Below, piece by piece: positions 8,803 to 17,432 of a stretch of 64,000 bases of DNA (positions are counted from its first letter, which is position 1; every line of letters starts with the position of its first letter). The position numbers and the translations under genes are program-made. Under the pieces are notes generated by a model that saw only the letters and a program-made list of their open reading frames with translations, was not told the origin of the DNA and made no database searches. Origin of the DNA: Algivirga pacifica (GTDB lineage: Bacteria > Bacteroidota > Bacteroidia > Cytophagales > Flammeovirgaceae); contig NZ_BAABJX010000055.1 in NCBI RefSeq assembly GCF_039543525.1, positions 23,803 to 87,802 of the forward strand, given 5' to 3'.

Positions 8803-8814
8803 TAAACTATTGCA

Positions 8815-9477
8815 CTATAACCCTTCCTCTTCAGACTCCTTCAGTATAAAAGTATCTTGAACCTCATTCGGTCTTACATCCAATACATTAGAGACCGTTA
8901 AGCGTACAAATACCTCTATGGCATCCTCCTCTGAACAGCCTACCGATTTTATAAAATCCATAAGGGTCGCTTGCCCATGTTCATTGACATATTGCAAGAG
9001 TGCACTTTCATATGCTCCATAACTAAAGCCTTGTATACGATCCCTTCCTTGCTCCTTAAGAATCATACGAACCACCTTACTCATTTGTACACTTTTATCA
9101 GCAACCCGGATATAGGCTTTTCCCCTTTTGCTTTTAAGGTTATAGATTAAGAAAACGGGCTTTCGTTGATGTTCTTCCACTTCCAGGACAATGACTTTTT
9201 GTTTATGGTTAAGGGGAATACGATGTATATGATATGCTACCTTGGGCTTACAACGCAAGCCTAATACTTCTTCCATCAGGTACAGTTCTCCTTCCGGGTC
9301 TTTCATCCCTGAGATAATACCATCATCCGTCACTCCCATAATCAAGAAACCGCCTGTCCCATTGGCAAAAGCCACCACTTCCTTAGCTACTTTCAACGGA
9401 TCCGTAATTTTCTTCTTAAACTCTATATGCTCTCCCTCTCCTTCCCTGACTAATCGCTTTAAATGATTCAGATCCAT
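8815..9477 (-). CDS. AlbA_2 (Schlafen/AAA-4 type) domain protein
   Basis: The product has 220 residues. The N-terminal half matches the AlbA_2 putative nucleic-acid-binding domain: EGEHIEFKKKITDPLKVAKE, VAFANGTGGFLIMGVTDDG and RGKAYIRVADKS. The C-terminal part (about 150-220) is charged and may be a winged helix. This family includes predicted transcription regulators. It ends 13 bp from the last DnaA-like box, so it borders the candidate origin. No partner gene is evident. Confidence 0.8.
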   Translation of the reverse strand: MDLNHLKRLVREGEGEHIEFKKKITDPLKVAKEVVAFANGTGGFLIMGVTDDGIISGMKDPEGELYLMEEVLGLRCKPKVAYHIHRIPLNHKQKVIVLEVEEHQRKPVFLIYNLKSKRGKAYIRVADKSVQMSKVVRMILKEQGRDRIQGFSYGAYESALLQYVNEHGQATLMDFIKSVGCSEEDAIEVFVRLTVSNVLDVRPNEVQDTFILKESEEEGL

Positions 9478-9502
9478 TGTATCAATAATTTAAGTCCATA
9501 GT

Positions 9503-9563
9503 TGTTGAATCGTTGATTTTTTGAATGAAGCGAAGCTCAATTCAAAAAATCAACGATTCAACA
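9503..9563. repeat. Palindromic repeat, family A short copy
   Basis: A compact hairpin has arms TGTTGAATCGTTGATTTTTT and its complement around the centre GAAGCGAAGCTC. It lies between the AlbA_2 gene and the response regulator. It has only one central module, so it may be the minimal form of family A. Confidence 0.85.
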
Positions 9564-9578
9564 TTTTACTATATACAA

Positions 9579-9614
9579 AAACGGTTTGGAAGCACAATAA
9601 GCTTCCAAACCGTT
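9579..9614. terminator. Terminator of the response regulator gene
   Basis: Stem AACGGTTTGGAAGC / GCTTCCAAACCGTT is perfect over 14 bp with loop ACAATAA. An A run precedes it on the plus strand, which gives a T run for minus-strand transcripts. It lies 31 bp after the regulator stop. Confidence 0.8.
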
Positions 9615-9644
9615 CAATAATACGTTCCTGAAGTAGGTGATAAA

Positions 9645-10364
9645 CTACTTGGAAGGCTCTGCTACCAAGAACTTGAAACCAATACCGTGTACATTCAAGA
9701 TCTCAATAGAAGGGTCATCCTTCAAATACTTTCTTAGGCGGGACATAAACACATCCAAACTACGTCCTTTGTAGTAGTCATCATCTCCCCATACCTCTTG
9801 CAAGATATACTCACGTTTGATCAAGCCGTTACGCTTTCTATAAAGGAAACGAAGCAACTCAGCCTCACGAGTCGTCAACTTTCTGGTATCGTCTCCTCTG
9901 CTCAATTTCTGATAAGGGAAGTCCAGGGTATACTGTCCTATGTGAATTTCCTGAGGGTCTTCCTCACGATCAAAATCCACTTTAGGCTCACTATTCTGTC
10001 TTTTCAGAATGACCTTGATACGCAACTCCAACTCTTCCATGTCTACAGGTTTAGCGATATAATCGTCTGCCCCTGTCTGAAAAGCCTTGATTTTATCCTT
10101 AGGCATATTATTGGAAGACATAAACAGGATCGGTACATACTGGTCACGTTGCCTGATCTCCTCTGCCAAATTATATCCATCTTTGTGAGGCATCATCACA
10201 TCCAGGATAAGCAAATCAAACTTATACTTCTCAAATTCTTTCAAGCCACTCACTCCATCCCCTGCGTGATGTACAAGATAGCCTCTTAGATCTAAATACT
10301 TCTTTACAATTGAAGCGACAATTTTATCGTCTTCAACAAGTAAAATTTTTACCGTGTCACTCAT
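9645..10364 (-). CDS. OmpR/PhoB-family response regulator
   Basis: The protein has 239 residues. A receiver domain covers 1-120 with acidic pocket EDD at 11-13, phosphoacceptor D55 (LLILDVMMP) and K105 (DYIAKPV). A winged-helix DNA-binding domain covers about 140-235 (KLTTREAELLRFLYR, RSLDVFMSRLRKYL). It should act as a transcription factor switched by phosphorylation. No histidine kinase gene is next to it, so the partner is elsewhere. It has its own terminator and is probably monocistronic. Confidence 0.93.
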   Translation of the reverse strand: MSDTVKILLVEDDKIVASIVKKYLDLRGYLVHHAGDGVSGLKEFEKYKFDLLILDVMMPHKDGYNLAEEIRQRDQYVPILFMSSNNMPKDKIKAFQTGADDYIAKPVDMEELELRIKVILKRQNSEPKVDFDREEDPQEIHIGQYTLDFPYQKLSRGDDTRKLTTREAELLRFLYRKRNGLIKREYILQEVWGDDDYYKGRSLDVFMSRLRKYLKDDPSIEILNVHGIGFKFLVAEPSK

Positions 10365-10579
10365 GCTGATAGCTTAAAGGTTAGTTATATGGATTTACGA
10401 CAATTATATTCATGAATGAGTGCAACGCAACATGCATGAATCATTTTCAACTGATTGAATTACTCAGAATGTCCCTGCCACTTCTATAAGCAGCAGAAAC
10501 ACTCCTTAAGTAAATTTAATAATATTCTAATATTAACATTAACAAAAAAGAATCCTTTTTAACATAATTCTTGCATTTG

Positions 10580-11956
10580 TTAATTGACAGCTAGGGATTT
10601 TACCAAGTCTTCTGTGGATAGTAACATCTGTTCTCCGGTCACCATATTCTTCAGCGTAACCTTACCCTCTGCGATCTCGTTACTTCCAGCCAAAACTACA
10701 AAAGGGATATTCTTATTGTTGGCATAAGTCATCTGCTTTTTCATCTTAGCAGATTGAGGATAAATCTCAGCACTAATACCTGCATCTCTCAATCTCTTCA
10801 ATAGTGGTAAACAGTAAGTTTGGCACTCCTCATCGAAATTTATAAACATTACTTTCGTCGTTTCCTGTGCACTTTCAGGATAAAGGTCCAACTCATCCAG
10901 CACATCATAAATACGATCTACTCCAAAAGAGAATCCTACACCAGACATTCCGTCTACACCAAACACCCCTGTCAGGTTATCATAACGACCACCTCCACTG
11001 ATGCTGCCAATACGTACATTATTGACTTTCACTTCGAAGATCGCACCCGTGTAATACGAAAGACCTCTTGCTAAAGTAACATCCAATTCCGCATTGTGGT
11101 TTTCAATACCAAATTGCTTCACATAACGGAATACTTCTTCTAGCTCTTCTACTCCTTTTAAACCAATCTCCGAATTAGCTAGCTTTTCTTTTAGGGCAGC
11201 CAGCTTTTCTTCTGTTGATCCATTAATATCAAAAATTGGTTGAAGGGCTTGTACTGACTCTGGAGAAAAACCTCTCTGCTCCACCAACTCCTCCTGTACT
11301 TTTTCCAAGCCGATTTTATCCAACTTATCAATCGCCACACAAAGGTCAGACTCTTTTCCTGCTTGTCCGACAGCCTCTGCAATACCCGTCAAGATCTTTC
11401 GGTTATTCACCTTGATGGTATAATCTTCAATTTTCAGATTACCCAGTACCTCATTGATCATGGCAATGATCTCCGCCTCACAGATCAGAGAGTCTGTTCC
11501 TACCACATCGGCATCACACTGATAAAACTCTCTATAACGGCCTTTTTGAGGGCGATCAGCTCTCCATACAGGCTGTATCTGAAAACGTTTGAAAGGGAAA
11601 GATAACGTTCCTCTGTTCATCACAACGTAACGAGCAAAAGGTACCGTCAAGTCATAACGTAAGCCTTTTTCAGCGACCATCTTTAGCATATGCTTAGCAC
11701 CTTGATGGTAATCTTCTACCGTTGACTTCTTCAGGAAGTCTCCTGAGTTCAACACCTTGAACAATAACTGGTCTCCTTCATCACCGTACTTGCCCATCAG
11801 GACAGACAGCTTTTCCATCGATGGAGTTTCCAACTGTTGGAAGCCAAACTTTTTAAAAGTAGCCTTAATTGTATCAAAGATATAATTTCTCTTTACCATC
11901 TGCTCCGGACCAAAGTCTCGGGTACCGCTAAGAATGCTAGGTTTCTGTACAGCCAT
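10580..11956 (-). CDS. hisS: Histidine--tRNA ligase
   Basis: The 458-residue class II synthetase charges tRNA-His. Visible blocks are GTRDFGPEQM near 10, motif 2 PVWRADRPQKGRYREFYQCD, the histidine-specific block LARGLSYYTGAIFEV, GSISGGGRYDNL, and motif 3 GVGFSFGVDRIYDVL. A C-terminal anticodon-binding domain follows at about 365-458. The length is normal. The ATG at 11956 gives the usual N-terminus. It stands alone between divergent or unrelated genes. Confidence 0.96.
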   Translation of the reverse strand: MAVQKPSILSGTRDFGPEQMVKRNYIFDTIKATFKKFGFQQLETPSMEKLSVLMGKYGDEGDQLLFKVLNSGDFLKKSTVEDYHQGAKHMLKMVAEKGLRYDLTVPFARYVVMNRGTLSFPFKRFQIQPVWRADRPQKGRYREFYQCDADVVGTDSLICEAEIIAMINEVLGNLKIEDYTIKVNNRKILTGIAEAVGQAGKESDLCVAIDKLDKIGLEKVQEELVEQRGFSPESVQALQPIFDINGSTEEKLAALKEKLANSEIGLKGVEELEEVFRYVKQFGIENHNAELDVTLARGLSYYTGAIFEVKVNNVRIGSISGGGRYDNLTGVFGVDGMSGVGFSFGVDRIYDVLDELDLYPESAQETTKVMFINFDEECQTYCLPLLKRLRDAGISAEIYPQSAKMKKQMTYANNKNIPFVVLAGSNEIAEGKVTLKNMVTGEQMLLSTEDLVKSLAVN

Positions 11957-12202
11957 GAATATGTATAATTATTTTTTTCTACTATTAATCCTAACAAAGT
12001 TATGGAATAATTATAAATGAGAAGTTCTGGAAAAGGAATTATTTCCTATAAATGGGCTTATTTTTAACGGGCTTTACAACACTTATTTTGTAAATCCTTC
12101 AATATTAGGAATAAATATTCCACAGATTACGTAACCTACCTTAACAAATATTCGTAATTTGCAATAATGTTGTCAGTATAAACGATGTTTTATCCAGAAA
12201 GC

Positions 12203-12221
12203 TGACAATTACTATGTGTCA
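12203..12221. promoter_or_regulatory. Inverted motif TGACAATTACTATGTGTCA upstream of the 12246 gene
   Basis: TGACA and TGTCA half-sites form an imperfect palindrome 24 bp before the start codon. A near-identical sequence, TGACAATTACTGTGTCA, lies 32 bp before pta at 43111-43127. The likeness suggests a shared regulator, but two sites are a small sample. Confidence 0.4.
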
Positions 12222-12245
12222 AATTATTAACAGAACAAACAATTC

Positions 12246-12767
12246 ATGAAACAAATCATCGCAATGCTCCTACTCATGGGAGTATCGTTTGCCCATGTGG
12301 TACAAGCTCAGGACAAAGACTCTTCTAAAGATGTCAACGTGAAAATTGAAGGTTTGGAAGAAGGTATGGAAATACTTGCTCAGCAACTATCAGAGTCATT
12401 GGGAAAAAACCTAAGCCAAATTGCCACTTCACTGGAAGGCTTAGAATCACTAAAAGACTTGGAAAAGCTGGGAGAACTTGGAAACCTTTCCTTTGACTTT
12501 AGCGATCTGAATATCCCGCTTGCCCTTAATGGAACCCACATTCATATGACCAATGAAGATGGCGATGACTTGAACATCGGAGAAAATACAAAGGATGAGA
12601 TCAGAGAGCTTTATGGCTCTGCGGTAGAAGAAGTAAAAAGTATTGATATTCAATTTGAGAAGGAAGAAGTCAATGTAGCTATTGAGGCTCTACTGGAAAA
12701 TGGAAGAGTGATCACCTATAAAAAAATTGAAAAGATAGATTGGGAAGATAGTAAGCCCAAAGAATAA
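12246..12767 (+). CDS. Secreted acidic protein of unknown function
   Basis: The product has 173 residues with a clear signal peptide (MKQIIAMLLLMGVSFAHVVQ, cleavage near AQA/Q). The mature part is acidic and rich in leucine, with helical stretches (about 33-85) and a second part that predicts as mixed strand and helix. No known domain is recognised. It is a single gene that ends in a bidirectional terminator shared with queE, and a palindromic motif precedes it. Confidence 0.7.
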   Translation: MKQIIAMLLLMGVSFAHVVQAQDKDSSKDVNVKIEGLEEGMEILAQQLSESLGKNLSQIATSLEGLESLKDLEKLGELGNLSFDFSDLNIPLALNGTHIHMTNEDGDDLNIGENTKDEIRELYGSAVEEVKSIDIQFEKEEVNVAIEALLENGRVITYKKIEKIDWEDSKPKE

Positions 12768-12770
12768 TAA

Positions 12771-12812
12771 AAACAAAAAGAGCCACACCGATCGGTGTGG
12801 CTCTTTTTGTTT
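12771..12812. terminator. Bidirectional terminator, perfect 42-bp palindrome
   Basis: Two 21-bp arms (AAACAAAAAGAGCCACACCG...) read back perfectly with no loop bases. It ends both the secreted-protein gene and queE; the queE stop codon overlaps its last two bases. Confidence 0.9.
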
Positions 12813-13458
12813 ATGGTATATCCATATACTTATGGGTCTGTAAGGAAACCTGCCATTCTGGACGCTTCTTTACATACTCAATAATCAATGGTAACATCTT
12901 ATCCTGCTTTCCCCATTCCGGCTGCAAATATAACCTACAATCGGCATTCATTTGGGAAGCAAACTCTTCTGCAAAAGCAAAATCTGATTTGTTATAGACA
13001 ATGACTTTCAGCTCATGTGCTTTCTCATAGATCTCAGGAAGAGGCTTCTTGAATTTCTTTGGTGAAAAGGTAATCCAATCCAAGTCTCCAGACAAAGGAT
13101 GTGTACCTGAAGTCTCTATATTCACTTGAAACCCTTTCTCCTGTAAAGCTATACACAGGCCTGTCAGGTCATGCATCAAAGGCTCTCCACCCGTGATCAC
13201 TGCCAATCTTCCCGGATAAGCTGCTGCTGCTTCTACAATATCGGTGATTGTACGTTTAGGGTGCACATCGGCATCCCAGGACTCTTTTACATCACACCAC
13301 ACACAACCTACATCACACCCTCCTAAACGGATAAAGTAAGCCGCATGTCCGGTATATTTTCCTTCGCCTTGTACCGTGTAAAAAGCTTCCATTACCGGAA
13401 GCGTCTCCTGCTCTTTCACGGATGCTACCGCATCGCTCTCCATCATTCGCTGAACCAT
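12811..13458 (-). CDS. queE: 7-carboxy-7-deazaguanine synthase
   Basis: This 215-residue radical SAM enzyme makes 7-carboxy-7-deazaguanine for queuosine synthesis. The cluster-binding cysteines are C48, C52 and C55 in GGCDVGCVWCD (CX3CX2C). Other blocks are YTVQGEGKYTG, VITGGEPLMHD and ETSGTHPL. The start at 13458 is accepted, although M23 is possible since the family core begins near there. No queC, queD or queF lies nearby. Confidence 0.93.
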   Translation of the reverse strand: MVQRMMESDAVASVKEQETLPVMEAFYTVQGEGKYTGHAAYFIRLGGCDVGCVWCDVKESWDADVHPKRTITDIVEAAAAYPGRLAVITGGEPLMHDLTGLCIALQEKGFQVNIETSGTHPLSGDLDWITFSPKKFKKPLPEIYEKAHELKVIVYNKSDFAFAEEFASQMNADCRLYLQPEWGKQDKMLPLIIEYVKKRPEWQVSLQTHKYMDIP

Positions 13459-13552
13459 ATTATTTTTTCCTTTTTTTTCTACAAAATATAAGTTCCAAGG
13501 GGTGAGGGAACCCTTAGAAATTCAAACATATGGGTAGTATGTATTAAGTTTG

Positions 13553-13740
13553 AATAAATAACCGTCATACTACTAAATGGCTTTGTTGAGTGACACTGCG
13601 TGCCGTTGAGTAGAGCTCCGCTCTGTTGAGTAGCCCTTCGGGCTGTTGAGATTTCACAGTACTGCTATTTCTCAACAGCCCGAAGGGTTACTCAACGACA
13701 CGCAGTGTCACTCAACCAGCGGCGTAAGCCGCCTCAACTG
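13553..13740. repeat. Palindromic repeat, family B copy 2 (right end missing)
   Basis: The left end matches the terminal repeat of copy 1 (AATAAATAACCGTCATACTA). Inside are GACACTGCGTGCC, GAGCTCCGCTC, AGCCCTTCGGGCT, then CTCAAC words with GACACGCAGTGTC and GCGGCGTAAGCCGC. The order of the modules differs from copy 1, and the right terminal repeat is lost. It lies between queE and folD. Confidence 0.85.
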
Positions 13741-13780
13741 TCGGTTAATTATTCTACCTTAATCAGATGCCCAATATGAA

Positions 13781-14650
13781 TTATTTTTTTGCTGCAAGCA
13801 GCGTATTTTTCATCAAAGTTACTACTGTCATTGGTCCTACCCCTCCTGGTACCGGAGTGATATAGCTACACTTTGGTGCCACTTCCTCAAACAATACGTC
13901 TCCTTTCAAGGCAAAACCACTCTTCTTAGACGCATCTGCTACGCGAGTAGTTCCCACATCAATCACAACAGCCCCTTCTTTTACCATATCCGCTTTAATT
14001 GTACCTGGTCTTCCCACGGCTACAATCAAGATATCTGCTGCCTTACACTCCTCTTCCATGTTAGCAGTACGGCTATGCACTAAGGTCACGGTTGCATTAC
14101 CCACTTTGGCATTTCTAGACATTAATAAGCTCATAGGTGTTCCTACGATATTACTTCTTCCAACTACCACACATTTCTTACCGGAAGTCTCAATGCCATA
14201 TCGGTCTAGCAACTGAACGATCCCGTAAGGTGTAGCCGGCAAAAATGCAGGAAGTCCCAGCATCATTTTACCTAGATTTTGCGGATGGAAACCATCAACA
14301 TCCTTTACAGGGTCGATTGCCATCGTCACTTTGTTTTCGTCGATATGTTTCGGCAACGGAAGTTGAACAATAAAACCGTCAATCTGAGGGTCATTATTCA
14401 AACGATCAATCTCTGACATCAATTGCTCCTCTGTGATATCATCCTCAAACGTCAGCAAAGTAGACTCAAAACCGCATTGCTCACAAGCTTTCACCTTGTG
14501 TTTTACGTAGGTTTGGCTTCCTCCGTCATTGCCTACCAATACTGCCGCAAGGTGAGGACGCTTTCCTCCATTTGCTACGATTTCTTTCACTTCCTCAGCA
14601 ATTTCGCCTTTTATGGCTGTTGCTGTTGCTTTACCATCAATTAATTGCAT
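13781..14650 (-). CDS. folD: Bifunctional methylenetetrahydrofolate dehydrogenase/cyclohydrolase
   Basis: The 289-residue enzyme interconverts 5,10-methylene-, 5,10-methenyl- and 10-formyl-tetrahydrofolate in the cytosol. The catalytic block VGNDGGSQTYVKHKVKACE is present, as are PLPKHIDENKV, PVKDVDGFHP, the NADP fold GRSNIVGTPMSLLM and PVPGGVGPMTV. I chose the ATG at 14650 (MQLIDGKATA), which fits the family; an upstream in-frame ATG at 14695 would place the start before the promoter box. Confidence 0.96.
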   Translation of the reverse strand: MQLIDGKATATAIKGEIAEEVKEIVANGGKRPHLAAVLVGNDGGSQTYVKHKVKACEQCGFESTLLTFEDDITEEQLMSEIDRLNNDPQIDGFIVQLPLPKHIDENKVTMAIDPVKDVDGFHPQNLGKMMLGLPAFLPATPYGIVQLLDRYGIETSGKKCVVVGRSNIVGTPMSLLMSRNAKVGNATVTLVHSRTANMEEECKAADILIVAVGRPGTIKADMVKEGAVVIDVGTTRVADASKKSGFALKGDVLFEEVAPKCSYITPVPGGVGPMTVVTLMKNTLLAAKK

Positions 14651-14683
14651 GCTAGTGGTTTTAGTATAAGACTTCTGAAAGCG

Positions 14684-14691
14684 CAAATATA
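14684..14691 (-). promoter_or_regulatory. Candidate folD promoter -7 box
   Basis: Minus strand TATATTTG matches TAnnTTTG exactly, with a TTG about 22 bases upstream as -33 element. Its position 34 bp before the ATG at 14650 supports that start over the one at 14695. Confidence 0.55.
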
Positions 14692-14780
14692 CCACCCTCT
14701 CAACAAATTAGTACAATTCGGCATTTTATTTATTACATTAGATTAGAGAAATAATTGTAAACAGGGATACTTTTCAATCT

Positions 14781-15287
14781 ATGATCGTCAGTTTAGATGT
14801 TGATTATCAATACAACCGTGCCAATACTGCCTGCCTGGTATTTTCAGAATGGAATAGCGTGATGCCAAGCAATTCTTATACAAGTATTACCAATAACATT
14901 CCCCCCTATGAATCTGGGCAATTTTATAAGAGGGAATTACCTTGTCTATTGAATGTCTTAGAAAAAGTAACCGAGCGCATTGATGTTATCGTGGTAGATG
15001 GGTACGTATGGTTAGGAGAAGATCGCAAAGGACTAGGCGCCTACCTTTACGAATCACTTTACCAAGAAGTCCCTGTCGTTGGAGTAGCCAAACGTATTTT
15101 TTATGGCGCTAAAGATGTCGCTGTAGAAGTACTTCGTGGGGAGAGTCAAAACCCATTATGGGTTACTGCAGCTGGGATGTCTGCTCATATCGCAGCCGAA
15201 CATATTTCAGCCATGAGTGGTGATTACCGTATACCTACGTTATTAAAGTCCACTGACAGTCTATGCAGGCAATGGAGTATATTTTAA
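14781..15287 (+). CDS. Endonuclease V-like protein
   Basis: The product has 168 residues and resembles endonuclease V (deoxyinosine repair): DVDYQYNRANTACLVFSEW, YESGQFYKRELPCLLNVLE and VIVVDGYVWLGEDRKGLGAY. The metal residues D6, E52 and D73 line up with those of the family. It is shorter than the usual 210-230 residues, and the common G-x-x-HPR stretch after the third acid reads GYVWLGEDR. The activity is therefore less certain. It may be a divergent, reduced member. Confidence 0.75.
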   Translation: MIVSLDVDYQYNRANTACLVFSEWNSVMPSNSYTSITNNIPPYESGQFYKRELPCLLNVLEKVTERIDVIVVDGYVWLGEDRKGLGAYLYESLYQEVPVVGVAKRIFYGAKDVAVEVLRGESQNPLWVTAAGMSAHIAAEHISAMSGDYRIPTLLKSTDSLCRQWSIF

Positions 15288-15456
15288 TACACTCAATATC
15301 AATACTATAAACCTACTCCTCACCTACTAACAGAATGATTCACTAACCGTGATTACCAATAAAAAAATAACAATTCACCCATTTATGTGTTAATAAAACA
15401 ACAATCAACCTTGTCTCACCGACAAGAACTAACAAAACCAACTAAATATCTTTTAC

Positions 15457-16320
15457 ATGAAGAATAATCAGCAAAAACCTTTAAACGTAACCAATTTACT
15501 AAAAACTAACATCCTCCTGATTCTCCTATCAATAAGTATACTAGGGGTTGCCCAAAACACTCCAGCTCCTAAAAAAGATAACATAAAAATACGTGGTATT
15601 GCCGAACTAGGCTTTCTGGGTGTACTTGGAAATAAGGTACAGTTTGGAGAAGATGGAACTTATATTAATTACGTTAAAGAGGGAGGGCAAGACGTACTAT
15701 TTCCTGTAAGTCGTCTGGCATTGGAACTCAAACTTAAGCAAAGACACATCTTCACTTTACTTTATCAACCCCTTAGATTGGAGTCTACTGAAGTACTGGA
15801 AAGGGACTTATTGATCGACGGAATTATGTTTCCGCAAGGTACAAACGTTGACTTCCTCTATAATTTCCCTTTTTATAGAATCACCTACCTTAATGAGCTG
15901 CTTAACGACAACGATAAATTTGATCTAGCAATTGGTGGTGGTTTACAACTCCGAAATGCCACAATCAATTTTGAGGCTTTAGATGGAAGTCTCTTTCATT
16001 CTAACAGGGATATTGGCCCTGTACCTGTCTTAAGTATTCGTACACGTTACAACCTTAACAAGGTGACCTATACTGAATTCGAGGCTGACGGTTTTTACGC
16101 TCCTATTAGCTATATCAACGGAAGTGATAACGACGTAGTCGGTGCTATTCTGGACGCTAGTATACGTCAAGGAGTTCATATCACCGAGGAAGTTAATGGC
16201 TACATCAACTTACGATACCTGGGAGGGGGTGCAGAAGGGTCAGGAGATGACTATGTTAAGAACTGGTTAAACTTCTTGACTGTCACTGCCGGTGTCACCT
16301 ATGAATTCCCTGCTTTTTAA
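15457..16320 (+). CDS. Putative outer-membrane beta-barrel protein
   Basis: The product has 287 residues with a long signal region (to about residue 33, cleavage near VAQ/N). The mature protein alternates polar and hydrophobic residues in strand-like runs and ends with VTYEFPAF, a typical barrel terminus. No named family is recognised. It is a single gene, 146 bp before purU. Confidence 0.65.
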   Translation: MKNNQQKPLNVTNLLKTNILLILLSISILGVAQNTPAPKKDNIKIRGIAELGFLGVLGNKVQFGEDGTYINYVKEGGQDVLFPVSRLALELKLKQRHIFTLLYQPLRLESTEVLERDLLIDGIMFPQGTNVDFLYNFPFYRITYLNELLNDNDKFDLAIGGGLQLRNATINFEALDGSLFHSNRDIGPVPVLSIRTRYNLNKVTYTEFEADGFYAPISYINGSDNDVVGAILDASIRQGVHITEEVNGYINLRYLGGGAEGSGDDYVKNWLNFLTVTAGVTYEFPAF

Positions 16321-16466
16321 GTAAAAGCGGGTAAATAAAAACGAGAAGATCTCTTCATATTTTTGAAAATTAAGCGGCTTAATATTTTTATTTTTATATA
16401 AAAAATATTAAAATTCTAAGAACTTTCTAATACTATTGCCACTTAACAAACAAAACTTCAAAAATT

Positions 16467-17342
16467 ATGACCAGATCTTCCGTTGCTCAAAACACAGCGG
16501 TACTGTTGATTCATTGCCCAGATCAAAGGGGGATTGTCGCCTCTGTTACTCGTTTTCTGGATGAAAATAATGGCAATGTTATTTATTTGGACCAGCATGT
16601 AGATATCGCCTTGGACATGTTCTTCATGCGTGTGGAATTTGAACTAGATGACTTTCAAGTACCTGTAGAAAAGTTTCATGACTACTTTGATACCTTAGTA
16701 GGACAACGGTACAATATGACCTTTACGGTTCACTTTAGTACCCATATTCCAAGAATGGCATTATTCGTTTCCAAGATGTCTCATTGTTTATATGACATTC
16801 TATACAGAAAGGAAGCTGGAGAGTGGAATGTTGAAATTCCTGTAATTATCAGTAATCACGAAAACCTTCGAAGGGTAGCCGATAATTTTGGAATTCCTTT
16901 TGAGTATATCCCAATAACCAAAGACAACAAAGAAGAGCAAGAGAAAAGGCAAATTGAACTGCTGAAGAAGCATGATATTGACTTTATGGTATTGGCTCGC
17001 TATATGCAGATTCTATCTCCTTCTTTTATACAAACATTTCCAAGTAAGATTATCAATATCCATCATTCTTTCTTACCTGCCTTTGTGGGCGCCAGACCTT
17101 ACCATGCAGCCCATGATAGAGGAGTGAAAATCATTGGCGCTACCAGTCACTATGTGACCGATGAGTTGGACGCAGGACCTATTATTGAACAAGATATTGA
17201 GCATGTAAGCCATAAGGATACCGTACAGGACCTTATACGTAAAGGAAAAGATGTGGAAAAAATTGTACTTTCCAGGGCGATACGCAGCCATCTGGAGCGC
17301 AAACTTCTGGTCTATAAGAACAAGACGATTATCTTTGATTAA
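16467..17342 (+). CDS. purU: Formyltetrahydrofolate deformylase
   Basis: The 291-residue enzyme hydrolyses 10-formyl-THF to formate and THF, which balances one-carbon pools. An ACT domain lies at about 10-90 (LLIHCPDQRGIVASVTRF). The formyltransferase domain follows with NHENLRRVAD, ARYMQILSP, NIHHSFLPAFVGARPYHAA and GATSHYVTDELDAGPII, which holds the catalytic N, H and D. folD is 1.8 kb away on the other strand, so the two folate genes are near but not in one operon. Confidence 0.95.
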   Translation: MTRSSVAQNTAVLLIHCPDQRGIVASVTRFLDENNGNVIYLDQHVDIALDMFFMRVEFELDDFQVPVEKFHDYFDTLVGQRYNMTFTVHFSTHIPRMALFVSKMSHCLYDILYRKEAGEWNVEIPVIISNHENLRRVADNFGIPFEYIPITKDNKEEQEKRQIELLKKHDIDFMVLARYMQILSPSFIQTFPSKIINIHHSFLPAFVGARPYHAAHDRGVKIIGATSHYVTDELDAGPIIEQDIEHVSHKDTVQDLIRKGKDVEKIVLSRAIRSHLERKLLVYKNKTIIFD

Positions 17343-17359
17343 ATATTATTAATGAAAAT

Positions 17360-17421
17360 ACTCATCTGTAAAAAAGAAAGCCATCGTGGAGTCACGATGG
17401 CTTTCTTTTTTACAGATGAGT
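17360..17421. terminator. Long perfect hairpin between convergent genes
   Basis: Two perfect 29-bp arms (ACTCATCTGTAAAAAAGAAA...) enclose the loop GAGT. A/T runs within the arms let the inner GC-rich stem act as a terminator for purU and for the gene at 17433. The stem is much longer than a terminator needs. Confidence 0.88.
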
Positions 17422-17432
17422 TTACTCACTGC

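Noticed and set aside
15457..16320. Secretion-system or phage-related protein
   Set aside because: It has only a signal peptide and strand-rich sequence, and no neighbour supports such a role.
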